Part shown: positions 10,936 to 22,180 of the stretch, in pieces
How the letters are laid out: each line of letters begins with the position of its first letter
How positions within the stretch are numbered: position 1 is the first letter of the stretch
Assembly: GCA_025094145.1 (NCBI GenBank)
Contig: JALLLS010000039.1
Span: 62,001 to 126,000, forward strand
Length of the DNA: 64,000 nt
Source: Spinellus fusiger
Lineage: Eukaryota; Mucoromycota; Mucoromycetes; Mucorales; Phycomycetaceae
Direction of reading: 5' to 3'
Notes under the pieces: model-generated
Told to the model about the DNA's origin: nothing
The model's input: only the letters and a program-made list of their open reading frames with translations
Databases searched by the model: none
Program-made: the position numbers and the translations under genes

Positions 10936-13900
10936 TGTGTGCATATCTCTACTATAACCACTGATATATTCTCTTATTAGGATAGATAGAAGAGTAGGGT
11001 GTTATGACCTCATACATACCAAGAAGGTTCTTTGTGTGTAGATATCTGATCTAATTCAATCTAATCCAACTTGTATTTTTATTATTTCTCTCCCTTGGTC
11101 CAAAAGATGTATCTAGGCTTTATTAAGTCCTACTAAAAATGGACTACCTAGTCTCCATTCCAAGAATAGCAACACACCCACCTATACCCATAACACCAGA
11201 ACCCGAGACTATTTACACAAACAACTTCTTAGGCTTCTTCCTATCCTGTAGCCTCCAAGAAAAATATATAGTATATTATGGACTTATTAGTCTCTTATTA
11301 GGACTCTGGATCTTATCTCTGTAGTTGTATCTACTATCTAGGCATAGCTACTAGTTTAGTCTTCTTTTTAAAATAGTGATTGGAAATGAACAGTGTCCAT
11401 GTGTATCTAAAGACAACTATTCGCTGAGCTCTGTCCAAAGTGGCCCTCATTAGCCCGAGTTTCCTATGTGTCAATAGCAATCCAAGGAATGAAATCAATG
11501 TATAAATAAATAAATAGATGCATATAAATAAATAAATAAATAGATACATATAAATAAATAAACACTCTATCATTCCAATATACACATGAATAGAATAACA
11601 ATCATTATTGTATTGCATTCAGAATGACTAGTATTCTTCAGAATGAATTCTACATTTCACCACTTCACCTGCCTCCATTTGTAACAGTTCTAATGCATGG
11701 CGAGAGAATACTTTATATTTTGTCTATTCAAGAACAAACAGTACCATCTCCGCCCAATATTGAATAAAGCACAGCTCAAGAAGGATAAAACACATGGCAA
11801 CCAGTCCATGTTATCAGTGTTTTGACATAAAGAAATAAACTTGCTTTGTCCTTTGTTTTTTCTTTCACTATAGCTCTAATAGAGACACTACATAAACCTC
11901 TTTCTTATATGCATTCTACTATTTATCACTGTGTCTCTATGTGTTAAAGAAGAAAGAGCAAAAGAAGACACTTTTATTCGCTCATATCTACTCATATCTG
12001 CTAATATCTTATGGGCTATAAAATGAATATAAAAGCACTAAACTCGGTATACCTTACCATGACACTAACCGTCAATAGTATCACTATGACATTGTTATTT
12101 GATATTCATGTCTTTAACCTGTCCAAGAGAAGAGTTAGCCTTATTTAGAAGGGAGGGAGATTACAGCCTGTGGGTAAAGTGTCTCCTTTCTCCCTTTCTC
12201 CCTGTCCTACATCGGTTCTAAAGAATGGACACTGAGCTCATAAAGATTTAAAATGAAATGATGATAATGATGAGGATAAACTTTCTAATGGTTATACTGA
12301 ATGAAGTACGTTTATTATTTGTAATGTAAATACTTAGAATAGAGTGTATTGGGATAAATGATAAAAGAAAAAGGCCCTACAAAATATGTAATTTAACTAT
12401 TCAGATTGTAATTGTAATTACAATTCTTTCAACATCAACTGTACAGGACATCCAAATAATAGTTGCAGAAAATGAATGTTTTCTCTTTGTCTTGTTTATA
12501 GAAGTGTCATAAAGTCAAGTGTATAAATGAATAAATCTAATTATATTGGTCAAATAAATCCACAGCAGCAGCAATAATTATAGGCTTCTGGCAAATGAGT
12601 TGAGTATAAAACACACTATCGCTGCTAAGCTCTTTTATCTCTCCTTTTATTGACAAAGAGAACTTTAGACCCTTATCCTTCGAATACAACAACACACCCA
12701 TCTTCTACAGTCCAGCACTTGTTGGCATTTTATTCCATTGAAGAAAGTCTTTGCTTGTGAATATTGAACAAACAATCCCAAAAGAGCAAGGAATTTATGC
12801 AAGGAGAGTGCATTTATTCTTTCATGCTTAATTCATTAGCAGATTCATTACATTACCAATGGATGATAATAAAAGTAGACCCACATCATGCCTATTGAAA
12901 ATTAAAATAAACAATGGGGTTTGTCTTTCAAAGATAGTACATTCATTCTTGAAAGTACAATACTAGTGTCAATACAGCTCTCTTCTTTAGGATGATCTAT
13001 GTTTTTCTTGTGAGATAATGTACTATTTTATAGCAAAAGTATTTACAGTTATTTACTTTGTATTCATTTTAAAAGAAGGCTTTGTTGACTTATTAATAGC
13101 CAACAGTATGTCAACAGAGTTCCAGTTCAATGGTATTCCAATTCAAAGCAGAAATATCAATACTAATGATAAGAATAAAAGAGAGATAGCAGTGAATAGC
13201 TCAGTAACAAAAGACAAGCATCAGCCTACTCTGATAAGAGTAGATAGTTAAACTATTCGTCAGCCTATGCTATAGTGATAGATCTGAATAATAGACCACT
13301 GCCTATATTTGTGGAAGTGAAATAGTCTCCTTTATATTAATGAAAAAGAGATGTTTGGGAAAGATCAATCTTCACAATTTAGGGTAGACGGTGCTTATCT
13401 TTCCATAAAATAGGCAACTCCAAAGGTATACTACTGCAAACATTAGACATTTCTTAAGAGTGTGCATGACAAATACAGACTAAAATGTCAGATTATTGAG
13501 TAGTGGCACATTGTCTTTTTCTTTTCTTAATGAGCCAACCCAAAAGATAACAGCAATAGATACTACAAGTGCATATATTTACACTACAATGACACTATTT
13601 TATAGCACCTTTTTTCCTTTATTATATTCCCTATTGGGTTCTCTTGTTGACTTGTAGGGGGGTCTTTTCAACTCTTTATTGGGTAGAATGGATCAGAATT
13701 AAATCCGTCAATTGAATGATCAGCCTATAAAACAGTGGCTATATCACCAAACACCTTGAATATTCAAAAACAGGTGCCTGAATTGAAGAAAGCCTTATTT
13801 ATAAACAAATGTAAGTGATCTATAGATCTGCCCCTTCTGGAAAATAGAACCATGGCTCCCATCATTTTCCTGTTGGTGTGATTCCATAATAAGAAATTGT

Positions 13901-14131
13901 TTTCCACAATTGTTTAAAAGAGATGAGCCAATGGAGATTGGTCTATTTCTTCAATTAGTGTTGTGAGAGAAATAGCATCCCATTGTATCTCCCTTATAAA
14001 TACTTGCTTTATTCTATGTAGGAATCATGATATTGTATGGATAGGATTTCAAAGAAGTAAATAAGCTTCACTCCATACCCTTCAATTGAATAGAGAAGTC
14101 TATTCTTTATATTACTTGCTTATAGCAACAT
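10936..14131. other. Gene-poor AT-rich stretch
   Basis: No supported gene. It includes AAATAAATAGATACAT-type repeats at about 11505-11560, a 16-bp perfect palindrome at 12410-12425 and several TATAAAA-like strings. Open frames of 61 aa (11139-11324) and 77 aa (13018-13251) on the plus strand have no family resemblance and no splice context. Confidence 0.5.
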
Positions 14132-16259
14132 TCTCTTGTGGTAGCTATACACCTAAAGATTTTTGGGATATAAAAGTAAATACACGGACAATAAAATCAC
14201 ACTATTCTTATGATTGGCTAATGTGTTTAAAAAGGGTATTTTCGCTGTCTAAATGAACTACTTCAAACTCTGTCTGCCTATCCTAGCAATAGCTATACTA
14301 TCTTCAGAAAGTATTGGTGCATTTTTTGGGAAATTATAGTATAGAAATGTATTATGGTTCTAAAAAGACTTATGTGTATCTTGATTTAGTGCAGCGATAA
14401 CTACACCGGATTCTTTTTTTTGATGTTTTGGTGGATTAGTTACTACTAACTAAATGTTTTTCTGATTGTTGATGATTAATAAAGATCAAAAGCTTCATTA
14501 TAAGAAATGGGATTAAGCTAGTGACATTCTGGTTTTTCCACAGCAGGAGTACCTTCATTTGAATAATTAGTTATACAACACTGGGGTGACTATGACTCTC
14601 TCCTCGAGGTATCTTGCAAACCTTTCACAATTGACTGTTGAAAATGTATGTCCTGGCAGAGATAACTCGGCTTCTATTCAATACCAGTGATTGAGTTCTT
14701 CACCACTATCATTTTCAGAGCACGTTCCATGAAGAAAATAAAATAAAGACGAGCTGACCTTTTTCTTTTCTTTTTATACTATTTCTGTTTTATAACTGGT
14801 TTCCACATGCCATTGATTCAATATGTGATTTGAAAACCAAGAAGTTGTGTTAAAGCATAAAGCTTGTATATCTATCAATAGAAACTGTGAATCCCATGAG
14901 TGTTCTATGCACATATATAGTCCCAGGCAATAAATGAGTGGACAGCTTTTTTATTATTTTTATTTTGAGAAATAAAGGTATATTCATCAGTCTAAGATGT
15001 TCATAACAAAAGATTCATGGAATAATACAATATTTGGAATAGTTGTTCTTTAACTGACTGTCTACATTATTGTTATAAAGACATTGTTCAGTGCTTTGTA
15101 ACAGAGTCTTTATTTTTAATCACTCTAGTCCCTTTATCATTGCCCATAACTGTCAAACAGGATTCGTCAGACCAAACAACATTGCTTTTACATCATTCAT
15201 ATTTCTCAAATGATATGCAATTATTTACATAGGGTTTCTACGGATAGACAAGACGATAGTCAGTTTTGAAGTAGATGACACTTTTTCAGGTCTTCCTGTA
15301 TGTATTTTGAGTTGAATTGTGCCTTTGTTTTTATACAATAAGACGATCTTGTCTATTGTACTCTTTGGGATGTCAATATTGTCAGCAATCTCTTGATAAG
15401 TAATGTCTTTTACATTGTCCTATGATTTGATCTCTAATAGATATATCATGCTCTCTTATTTTGATAGGACTATCTTCATGTTCTTGGCTAGCAGTTGGAT
15501 GATTTTCATTGCTTGGTGTCATTTTTTTTTGAATAAGTTGTAAAATAAAAAATAAAAAATAATTGATTTGCTGTTCACTCATTTATTGCATTGGACTGTA
15601 TACCTCACCAGAATAAGAATATTTTTTATTCTTTGTTCTTGTTATTTCTTACACTGTCTATACAACTTGATACTTAAGCACTTATTGAGATGAGCATAAG
15701 TGAGCAAGGTAATGTACTATTATTAGCAAAAAGAAACAATAAAAAGAAGTGATGAACACCACCAAAGGCTATTCTAGTGATAAAAAGGTAAGCAGTATCT
15801 TCATCTTAGCTTAAGCTCATTGTATTCCACAGGACATTCATTGTATTGTTATTAGGCAAGTTAAGACTCTTCTCAGGTCAGTCTCAGGTGGTCTTCTATA
15901 CTGTCTAGGGTGTCTAGGGTGTCTAAGATATGCTCCTAATGATATCTATTTATCTCCCAAGAATAAAACACAAGGCTTTTAGGGTGTGGATTCTATTTCT
16001 ATGAGGGAATGCACTTGAGCAGTAGCTATAGTCATAATATAGTATTAGCTATATTATTATAATAAACAATTTTATCCATAAACAATATAGTTTACTGATA
16101 ATACAATTTGATATTGAGGTATCCACAAAAGGAAATATTATTTTTGATATCCGCAAACCTGTTGATTTAAAACACAGATACATAAAATTTCAGTTTTATT
16201 TTGATGTAAAAGGAAGGATATATCACCGCTTAAAAGCCAGAAAATCTTTGGGTGTGTAG
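14132..16259. repeat. Dispersed repeat, copy A (interrupted)
   Basis: Sequence at 14132-14330 and 15605-16259 is recognisably the same as copy B at 51671-53087, in the same orientation. Shared landmarks are GGGATATAAAAG (about 14165), ATGATTGGCTAATGTG, GTTATTTCTTACACTGTC, TTCTAGTGATAAAAAGGTAA, GTCAGTCTCAGGTGGTCTTC, AATACAATTTGATATTGAGG, and CACCGCTTAAAAG ending at GGTGTGTAG. Copy A is about 0.7 kb longer, partly because of the transposase relic at about 15.1-15.6 kb. No TIRs, LTRs or coding domain identify the class. It looks like an old non-autonomous or decayed mobile element. Confidence 0.7.
15085..15582 (-). pseudogene. Decayed Tc1/mariner transposase fragment
   Basis: On the minus strand, ATG 15582 opens a 66-codon frame. 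A frame change near 15430 then leads to KDITYQEIADNIDIPKSTID, a typical Tc1-type helix-turn-helix, followed by a GRPEK linker and a stop near 15225. Further on, another frame carries VVWSDESCLTVMGNDKG, the first catalytic Asp segment of the DDE domain (about 15110-15170). The middle of the protein and the rest of the catalytic core are missing. This is a broken relic inside repeat copy A, of a different sequence type from the element at 34-35 kb. Confidence 0.75.
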
Positions 16260-16642
16260 TAAATCCATTACATTGTCACTTGAAGAATACAACAGCAGTA
16301 GTCTATACTATTATTGCTACTGATACTGCTACTGCTACTGCTAATAATTTCTATACACCACAGCACAGAGCCTTATTACCATTCAATGATCATTTGGGAT
16401 GACGTGTTCTCTATTCTGGCCTATTATAGGTAAAGTGTAGGTATATTATAGACATACTATAGGTAGAGTGTACTATTTAAGATATAGAGGACAAGAGTAT
16501 GGAACGTAGAGGACACACCCATTTACACATATTTTAAAAATATAAAAGGGGTGAACAAGTGGTGAGTTAAAAAAAAAGAAGAAAAAAAGAAAAAGCCATC
16601 AAAGCAGTACCCAAACCAACTCATTCTTCACTCATTGTCCTC
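16260..16642. promoter_or_regulatory. Probable CCR4 promoter region
   Basis: A TATAAAAG box sits at 16541-16548, about 95 bp before the CCR4 start codon at 16643, followed by a purine-rich leader. No coding frame is seen here. Confidence 0.45.
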
Positions 16643-19054
16643 ATGTATCCCAACTCATTCATGCAGTACCCAGCAACAGCAGGCATACCTCATCCAAAAG
16701 GACCTCCCAACGCGCCTTATACAGTGTTCTATGGCTTGTCTACAGCCTATCCAGCCCAAGGATCCACAGACCCTACCTCTGCCAACTCCCCTCACACAGC
16801 TCAACAGTTGATGCATGCACAACTCTCACGCCATACTTCCTCACCCCACCACCACTACCACATATCCAGCTCTCGCACAGGAAGCCCAATGCCATACAAG
16901 AAAACACTCCAGGGAACACCGGCCAAGACAGACAAAAGCCGCATGTCCATAGTAGATTCAACCCTGTCCACAGAAAATGAATGGTCTGTCTTGGATCTTG
17001 GCGGTGTGGGACTCAAGAGCATTGCCTCTGTCTTGTTCTCTTACCATTTTCTGACTGCTCTCTATTTGAACTACAATAAGCTTACTACACTCGCACCTTG
17101 TATTTCAAAATTAGTGCACCTAAGGGAACTGGATGCTTCTGGGAACCAACTGACCATGATGCCTCGTGAAATGGGGCTCCTGTTCAATCTTAAGTCATTG
17201 CTGCTGTTTGATAATCAACTTATGACACTGCCTAATGAAATGGGAACATTGTATCAATTAGAGACACTTGGTTTGGAGGGAAATCCATTGAGATCTGATC
17301 TGAAGTGTATTTTGATGGAGCAAGGTGCCTTGGCTGTGATTGCTTCTCTGAGAGAGAATATAGCAGGTAAAGAAAAGAGAAAGAGAAAGAGAAAGAGAAA
17401 GAGGGTGGATTGAATTGACTTTTTCTTTCTTCATACTATACAGTGGGTGCACCTCCCTCTGAGCGAGAGTGGATTACAATACAAGAAGAAGAGGAAGAAA
17501 CAAAAGAAGACTCTGGTACAGACAGTTCTCCAAAAGGTGTGTGTGTGTGTGTGTTTTTCTTCTTCTTTCCTGCTTTCTTTTTTCTATCCATCTTCTGTTG
17601 GCATTCATAGTGTAAAGAAAGATGGGTCATCTACCTTGTGCTTATGACTGTCTAGATAAATTCATTGTTCTTTGCTATAATATACTATGCGAAAAGTATG
17701 CCACACAGAAAGTATATGGCTATACACCTTCATGGGCACTGGCATGGGATTATCGTAAAGACATTATTATGGCGGAAATAGCAAAATGGAATCCTGATAT
17801 TATATGTCTTCAGGTAAGGCAATAAGACAGAATGATCTGTTGTGCATTGCGAAATAAGAGTTCATTCTTTCGTTCTTTATTAATTTATTAATTTCTTTAT
17901 TAATTTCTTTATTAATATATTTATTAATATATTTATTTATTAATTTATATTCTTAGGAAGTTGAAATGGGTCTCTATGAGGACACACTTCGAGAAGAGTT
18001 GAGGGAGATGGGCAATTATGAGAGCGTGTTTTATCCCAAATCAAGGGCAAAGACCATGTCACAGAAGGAGAAGCGTAGTGTGGATGGCTGTGCTACTTTT
18101 TACAGAGTATCAAAGTAAGATGAAAAAAGAAGTATCCTTTGCTTTGTAGTATTAGCATTCGTATTCGTATTCGTATTCGTATTCGTATTCATATTCGTAT
18201 TCATATTCGTATTCATATTCGTATTCGTATTATCATTATCAGTATTGATACCAGGCTCATTCTATGACTATAGATTCTCACTGGTAGAGGATTGTTTGTT
18301 AGAATTCAACTGTACTGCACTCCAACGCCAAGACTTTAAAAAGACAGAAGATTTTTATAACCGAGTTATGACCAAAGACAATATTTCTGTCATGACAGTT
18401 CTACAGACAAAAAAGACATTTGAGCGTGTGTTGGTGGCTAACTCTCATATTCATTGGGATCCTTCCTTTGCAGATGTGAAGTTGGTGCAAGTAGGAATAC
18501 TTATGGAGGAACTTAAACGTATAGCCTCCAAACATCTTTCTGCAGACAAAGGCCCTACCTATGCTTCTGTTTCCAAGTTACCCACTGTGATCTGTGGTGA
18601 TTTTAACTCTGAGTCTGGTTCTGGTGTCTATGAGCTACTCTCCAAAGGAAGTATTCAACAAGATCACTGTGATTTTGGGGAGTATAAGTACGGTCACTAT
18701 ACAACCCAAGGCGTATCCCATGCATTCTCACTCAAGAGTGCTTATCATCCTATAGGAGAGTTACCATTTACAAACTACACACCACAATTCAAGGGAGTGT
18801 TGGACTACATATGGCACTCCAGCAATGCATTAGATGTCATGGCATTGGTTGGCAAAGTGGATCATGTGTATGCAGCCAAGACAGTAGGATTTCCTGATGC
18901 TCATTTTCCATCAGACCATATTCCTCTGATTGCAGAACTAAAGATCAGAGTAGTGTCCCATAAAACTATGAAGCCTAACTTTGGTCCTCAAAAGCACCAT
19001 TCCAACAGCCATAGACCGTTAATGGCACCTTTTTCTGTCATGTCTTCTCCGTAG
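16643..19054 (+). CDS. CCR4: CCR4 poly(A) deadenylase, catalytic subunit of CCR4-NOT
   Basis: Exons 16643-17366, about 17444-17538, about 17622-17813, 17957-18114 and 18274-19054 give about 649 aa. A low-complexity N-terminus is followed by leucine-rich repeats (about 115-240; LTALYLNYNKLTTL, LRELDASGNQL) and an exonuclease-endonuclease-phosphatase domain (about 280-615). Expected residues are present: LCYNILCEKYAT, ICLQ|EVE with the metal-binding Glu across the 17813/17957 intron, SHIHWDP, CGDFNSESGSG and SDHIPL. It shortens mRNA poly(A) tails and docks on CCR4-NOT through the leucine-rich repeats. The second intron is uncertain: its donor lies inside a (GT)9 tract at 17537-17554. Frame continuity requires donor 17539 with acceptor 17621, or donor 17541 with acceptor 17617. 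Confidence 0.95.
17537..17554 (+). repeat. (GT)9 tract overlapping a CCR4 splice donor
   Basis: The tract begins directly after ...CCAAAAG of exon 2 and supplies several possible GT donors in different phases. See the CCR4 entry. Confidence 0.85.
18150..18240 (+). repeat. ATTCGT/ATTCAT hexanucleotide repeat in a CCR4 intron
   Basis: About 14 units of ATTCGT with ATTCAT variants fill most of the 159-nt intron 18115-18273. Confidence 0.85.
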
Positions 19055-19318
19055 ACAAATGAGTAGATATCTTCATAGATAGATGAATAGATACATACAT
19101 AGATACATACATAGATGAATGGACAGATACATAGATATATAGATACACTATCTATATTGGTTATGATATAAATAAAACAACAACACCAACAACACATTTA
19201 TACATATAGCTCACTATTTAGCACAGCATCCCATATCTTTTCTTAAATGCACAGAATCCAACCCATATTTTCCTCATAAACCCCTCTTTACTGTCGGATT
19301 TCTAAAATACCAAGAACG

Positions 19319-20383
19319 ATGAGGGTTCTTCGTTGTTTATCCCATCTACAACCTCATATCCACTATGACACAGTAGCTATTGATATTTACGGTGTTCTCC
19401 ATAATGGCGTAAAGACTTACCCCTTTTCCCAGTCTGCTTTGGCGTCTCTCTCTGCCACAGTCAATACTGTTCTCCTCTCCAATTCCTCTCGATTAGGCCC
19501 TGTGCTTGCTGAGGACCTTTGTTCTCGCTATGCTATTCCACCTACCACCTACCATACTATTCTTTCCAGTGGTGAAATAACAAGGATGTTTCTTAAAGAG
19601 TGTGTTTCTGTAGTGCAGTCTTCTTCTTTTTCTTTGCCACATGAAGACACGTGTTTTGCTACTGCTCGTCCAGCCAACACAGCCTTCAGTCCTACTGAGT
19701 TTGTACAAAAGTACCTCACTACAGGCAAGTTCTTTCTTCTCGGTGACATTTCATGGCATGGACCTATCTATGAATCCCTAGCACCTACTATCTCACCCAC
19801 CCATGATTGGGAAGCCATGGAGTTTGTTGTCTTGGGGAAACTGTCTCCTATCGTGGGTCAAGAAGGCTCCTTTACTACCATGGAGAAAGAGAGTGTGCAG
19901 GCCTATTACCAGTCCTTCTTGGAGACATGCAAACGCAGACAGGTGCCTATTGTGTGTGCCAATCCTGATGTGTGGGCCCCTCATGGTGAAGACGACAGGG
20001 GTCAGCCCATGTTGGTGTACTGTCCTGGATTCTTGGCGGAACTGTATGAGGCGATGGGTGGACAAGTGATTTACTTTGGAAAACCCCACGGAAGTATCTA
20101 CCAGTACTTGTTAAAAACACATCGCCATAAATCCGATACCAAAGACATGTCTTGTAGGGTGTTGTGCATAGGGGACAATGTGGCGACGGATATTGCAGGG
20201 GCTACTCAGGCAGGACTAGATGTGGTGATGGTGTTGGGAGGAGTCCATGCCAATGTATTCTCTATTGAGAACAAAGAGGAGGAAGAGGACAGTGTTTTGA
20301 TAGAAAGAGTCAGACAACTGTGCCTAGAAAATGGCACTGCAGAACCCACTTTTATTATGCCCTTGATGAAGTATGAAGAATAA
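19319..20383 (+). CDS. HAD-superfamily class IIA hydrolase (TIGR01459-like), intronless
   Basis: A single 354-aa open frame. The N-terminal IDIYGVLHNG is HAD motif I, in the variant with Tyr where most phosphatases have the second Asp. LLSNSSR is motif II. FGKPHGSIYQ supplies the motif III Lys, and LCIGDNVATDIAGATQAG is motif IV with its acidic residues. The class IIA cap lies between motifs II and III. The layout fits the NagD/CECR5-like group known best from alphaproteobacteria. The substrate is unknown, and loss of the general acid/base Asp leaves phosphatase activity uncertain. It starts 264 bp after CCR4 on the same strand and lacks introns, unlike most neighbours. Confidence 0.82.
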   Translation: MRVLRCLSHLQPHIHYDTVAIDIYGVLHNGVKTYPFSQSALASLSATVNTVLLSNSSRLGPVLAEDLCSRYAIPPTTYHTILSSGEITRMFLKECVSVVQSSSFSLPHEDTCFATARPANTAFSPTEFVQKYLTTGKFFLLGDISWHGPIYESLAPTISPTHDWEAMEFVVLGKLSPIVGQEGSFTTMEKESVQAYYQSFLETCKRRQVPIVCANPDVWAPHGEDDRGQPMLVYCPGFLAELYEAMGGQVIYFGKPHGSIYQYLLKTHRHKSDTKDMSCRVLCIGDNVATDIAGATQAGLDVVMVLGGVHANVFSIENKEEEEDSVLIERVRQLCLENGTAEPTFIMPLMKYEE

Positions 20384-20874
20384 AACAAAAGATACAGCCC
20401 AGGGAATAGACTCATTCCAGGTGTATGTCTTATCATTGCTCTCACCTTTAAGATACCAGCTTAATCTGGAAGGATGTTTTGGTAACACATAACATAAAAG
20501 AGGTGTGGATCTCTTCATTTTATGTGCATGTGCATGTGCATGTGCGTGGAGGGGTCTCTGGATCTATAACTATAGCTAGTATGCAACTCATCTATAGATC
20601 CATTCAGTGAAAGAGCAATGAATTCCTTTAGTTATTGAATCATCTCATCATGGAACTGGCATGTTATGGTGCTATGGTGCTATGCTGCAATACGTCTATT
20701 GAAGGTTACAGAAGATGTGTTTTGCCGTGAGAGTAGAGGTGGAATAGATTAGGTTGGAGAGATCACTGTTAATCTGTAGTCGTCTCCATTGTTAGGCCTA
20801 AATCTAATCAAAGAGATGGTTTGTGGGTATTTGTACCTCTTCTTTCTCTTTCCTTCTCTTCTTCTTCTATAGCA
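20384..20874. other. Intergenic region
   Basis: Contains a GTGCAT repeat at 20523-20545. A pyrimidine-rich tract ending CTATAG at 20872 may be the acceptor of a 5' untranslated or upstream coding exon of the next gene. No other gene seen. Confidence 0.45.
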
Positions 20875-21968
20875 ATGCATGACCCATGGATGCCACCCGA
20901 GTTACAGGCACCTCCACTTATTATCCATGCCAATCATACCTACACACGTAAATTCTGTGGCTGTATGTCTCTTAGAGGTGGAAGTGCCTTGGCATGTACT
21001 TTATGGCTCGTAAGCAATACACTATAGAATACACCTCTTTATAACATTTGCTAATGGACTGATCTATGGACTACCAATAAAGGCCATTCATCTTTATGTG
21101 TGTGTTCTCTCTTTTCAACAAAAAAGTCGTAAGTTGGAATCTATTCTTTATGTCGATCGTCATCAAAAACAAAAATAAAACATCAACACCCTCTATTAGC
21201 CATCTTCTCTTATCTTGATAAAAATGCAACCATCATTCTTGCAGTTATCTGTTTGGTCTTCTCGTTTGCTGCTCTTATGGGTCTGTTTAGTCTGTTTGTG
21301 GTAAGCCCACCTCATCTATAAGAAACTTCCTTTGACAAGAACTAGAATAAGCCGGCCCTTCTACAACATTCCCATAGACTCATTTGGTGGATTGTTATTG
21401 TCTTTCTTATTGATATGCTTGTCAATAGCATTCTTTTTGGCATCCAATGGTCCCAGTTCAACGCATGGTGTGTTGACAGATCCCGTAGTAGAACAGATGA
21501 AGAGATATCTGCCACATTTGCCAATGGAACCAGCATACAACTCACATTAACACCGAGTCTTATGGGATCTGATCTCTACAATTGTAATAGATTATGGCAG
21601 GATGAACTAAAGTTTAGTATTGCAATCTACATTATGCTGATGATTTGCTATGTAAGTCTGTTCTTGCTTTTAACCATGAACTGACATTGGATCAGACATA
21701 CTGGGCTCTTTGTATGTGGTCCTATACACAGAAACAGAAGATTGTTCTTCACTATGAACTACAGCGCCATGCAACAAGAGCAGGAGCAGGAGCAGGAATA
21801 GGAATAAGAGGGCCAGAAGCCATGATGAATTTAAAGCCAAGTGCAGTCAATCCAGCAGATCCTGTGCAAGAAGACCGACAGCGTAGTTTAGCACAAATAG
21901 CAAGGTCTTTCTTTGACTCTATAGAAGACTCTGTTCAACCACCTAAAGAAGTACACTCCAATGCATAA
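20875..21968 (+). CDS. Four-pass membrane protein, function unknown
   Basis: Exons 20875-21009, 21083-21128, 21245-21300, 21346-21651 and 21696-21968 join in frame to 271 aa. A short cytosolic N-terminus with FCGCMSLRGG leads into a first membrane helix split by an intron (CTLWL|AIHLYVCVLSF). Three further helices follow (ICLVFSFAALMGLFSLFV, LIWWIVIVFLIDMLVNS, FSIAIYIMLMICY|TYWALCMW). Between helices 3 and 4 a loop with paired cysteines (WCVDRS ... LYNCNRLW) suggests a disulfide outside the membrane. The tail is polar and alanine/glycine-rich. The plan resembles small tetraspan proteins common in Mucoromycota. I know no assigned function. The tatag just before the ATG may mark an upstream exon. 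Confidence 0.7.
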
Positions 21969-22180
21969 TCTCTTTCTTTCCTGCTGTCTTTTTGTCTCTT
22001 TACAGCCAACATCTACAATAGAACCTACATGAATACATTCTCATTGGACAAAAAAAAGAAAAAAGAAAAAGATAACAGTCTCCTTGATCGTTTAATAAAT
22101 GATAATAACAAACTTCTTGATCTGGAATTCATCCTCTTTTTCTTTCTTTCTTTTTCTTTCTTTCTTTTTCTTTCTTTCCT

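Noticed and set aside
11139..11324. 61-aa plus-strand frame with a hydrophobic end
   Set aside because: No homology recognised, no splice context, and its composition is the same as the surrounding AT-rich DNA.
13018..13251. 77-aa plus-strand frame with a signal-peptide-like start
   Set aside because: AT-rich hydrophobic starts arise easily by chance here; no family, no introns, no promoter evidence.
14132..16259. Interpretation of the repeat as a solo LTR
   Set aside because: No TG...CA ends, polypurine tract or retroelement coding sequence could be found, so the class is left open.
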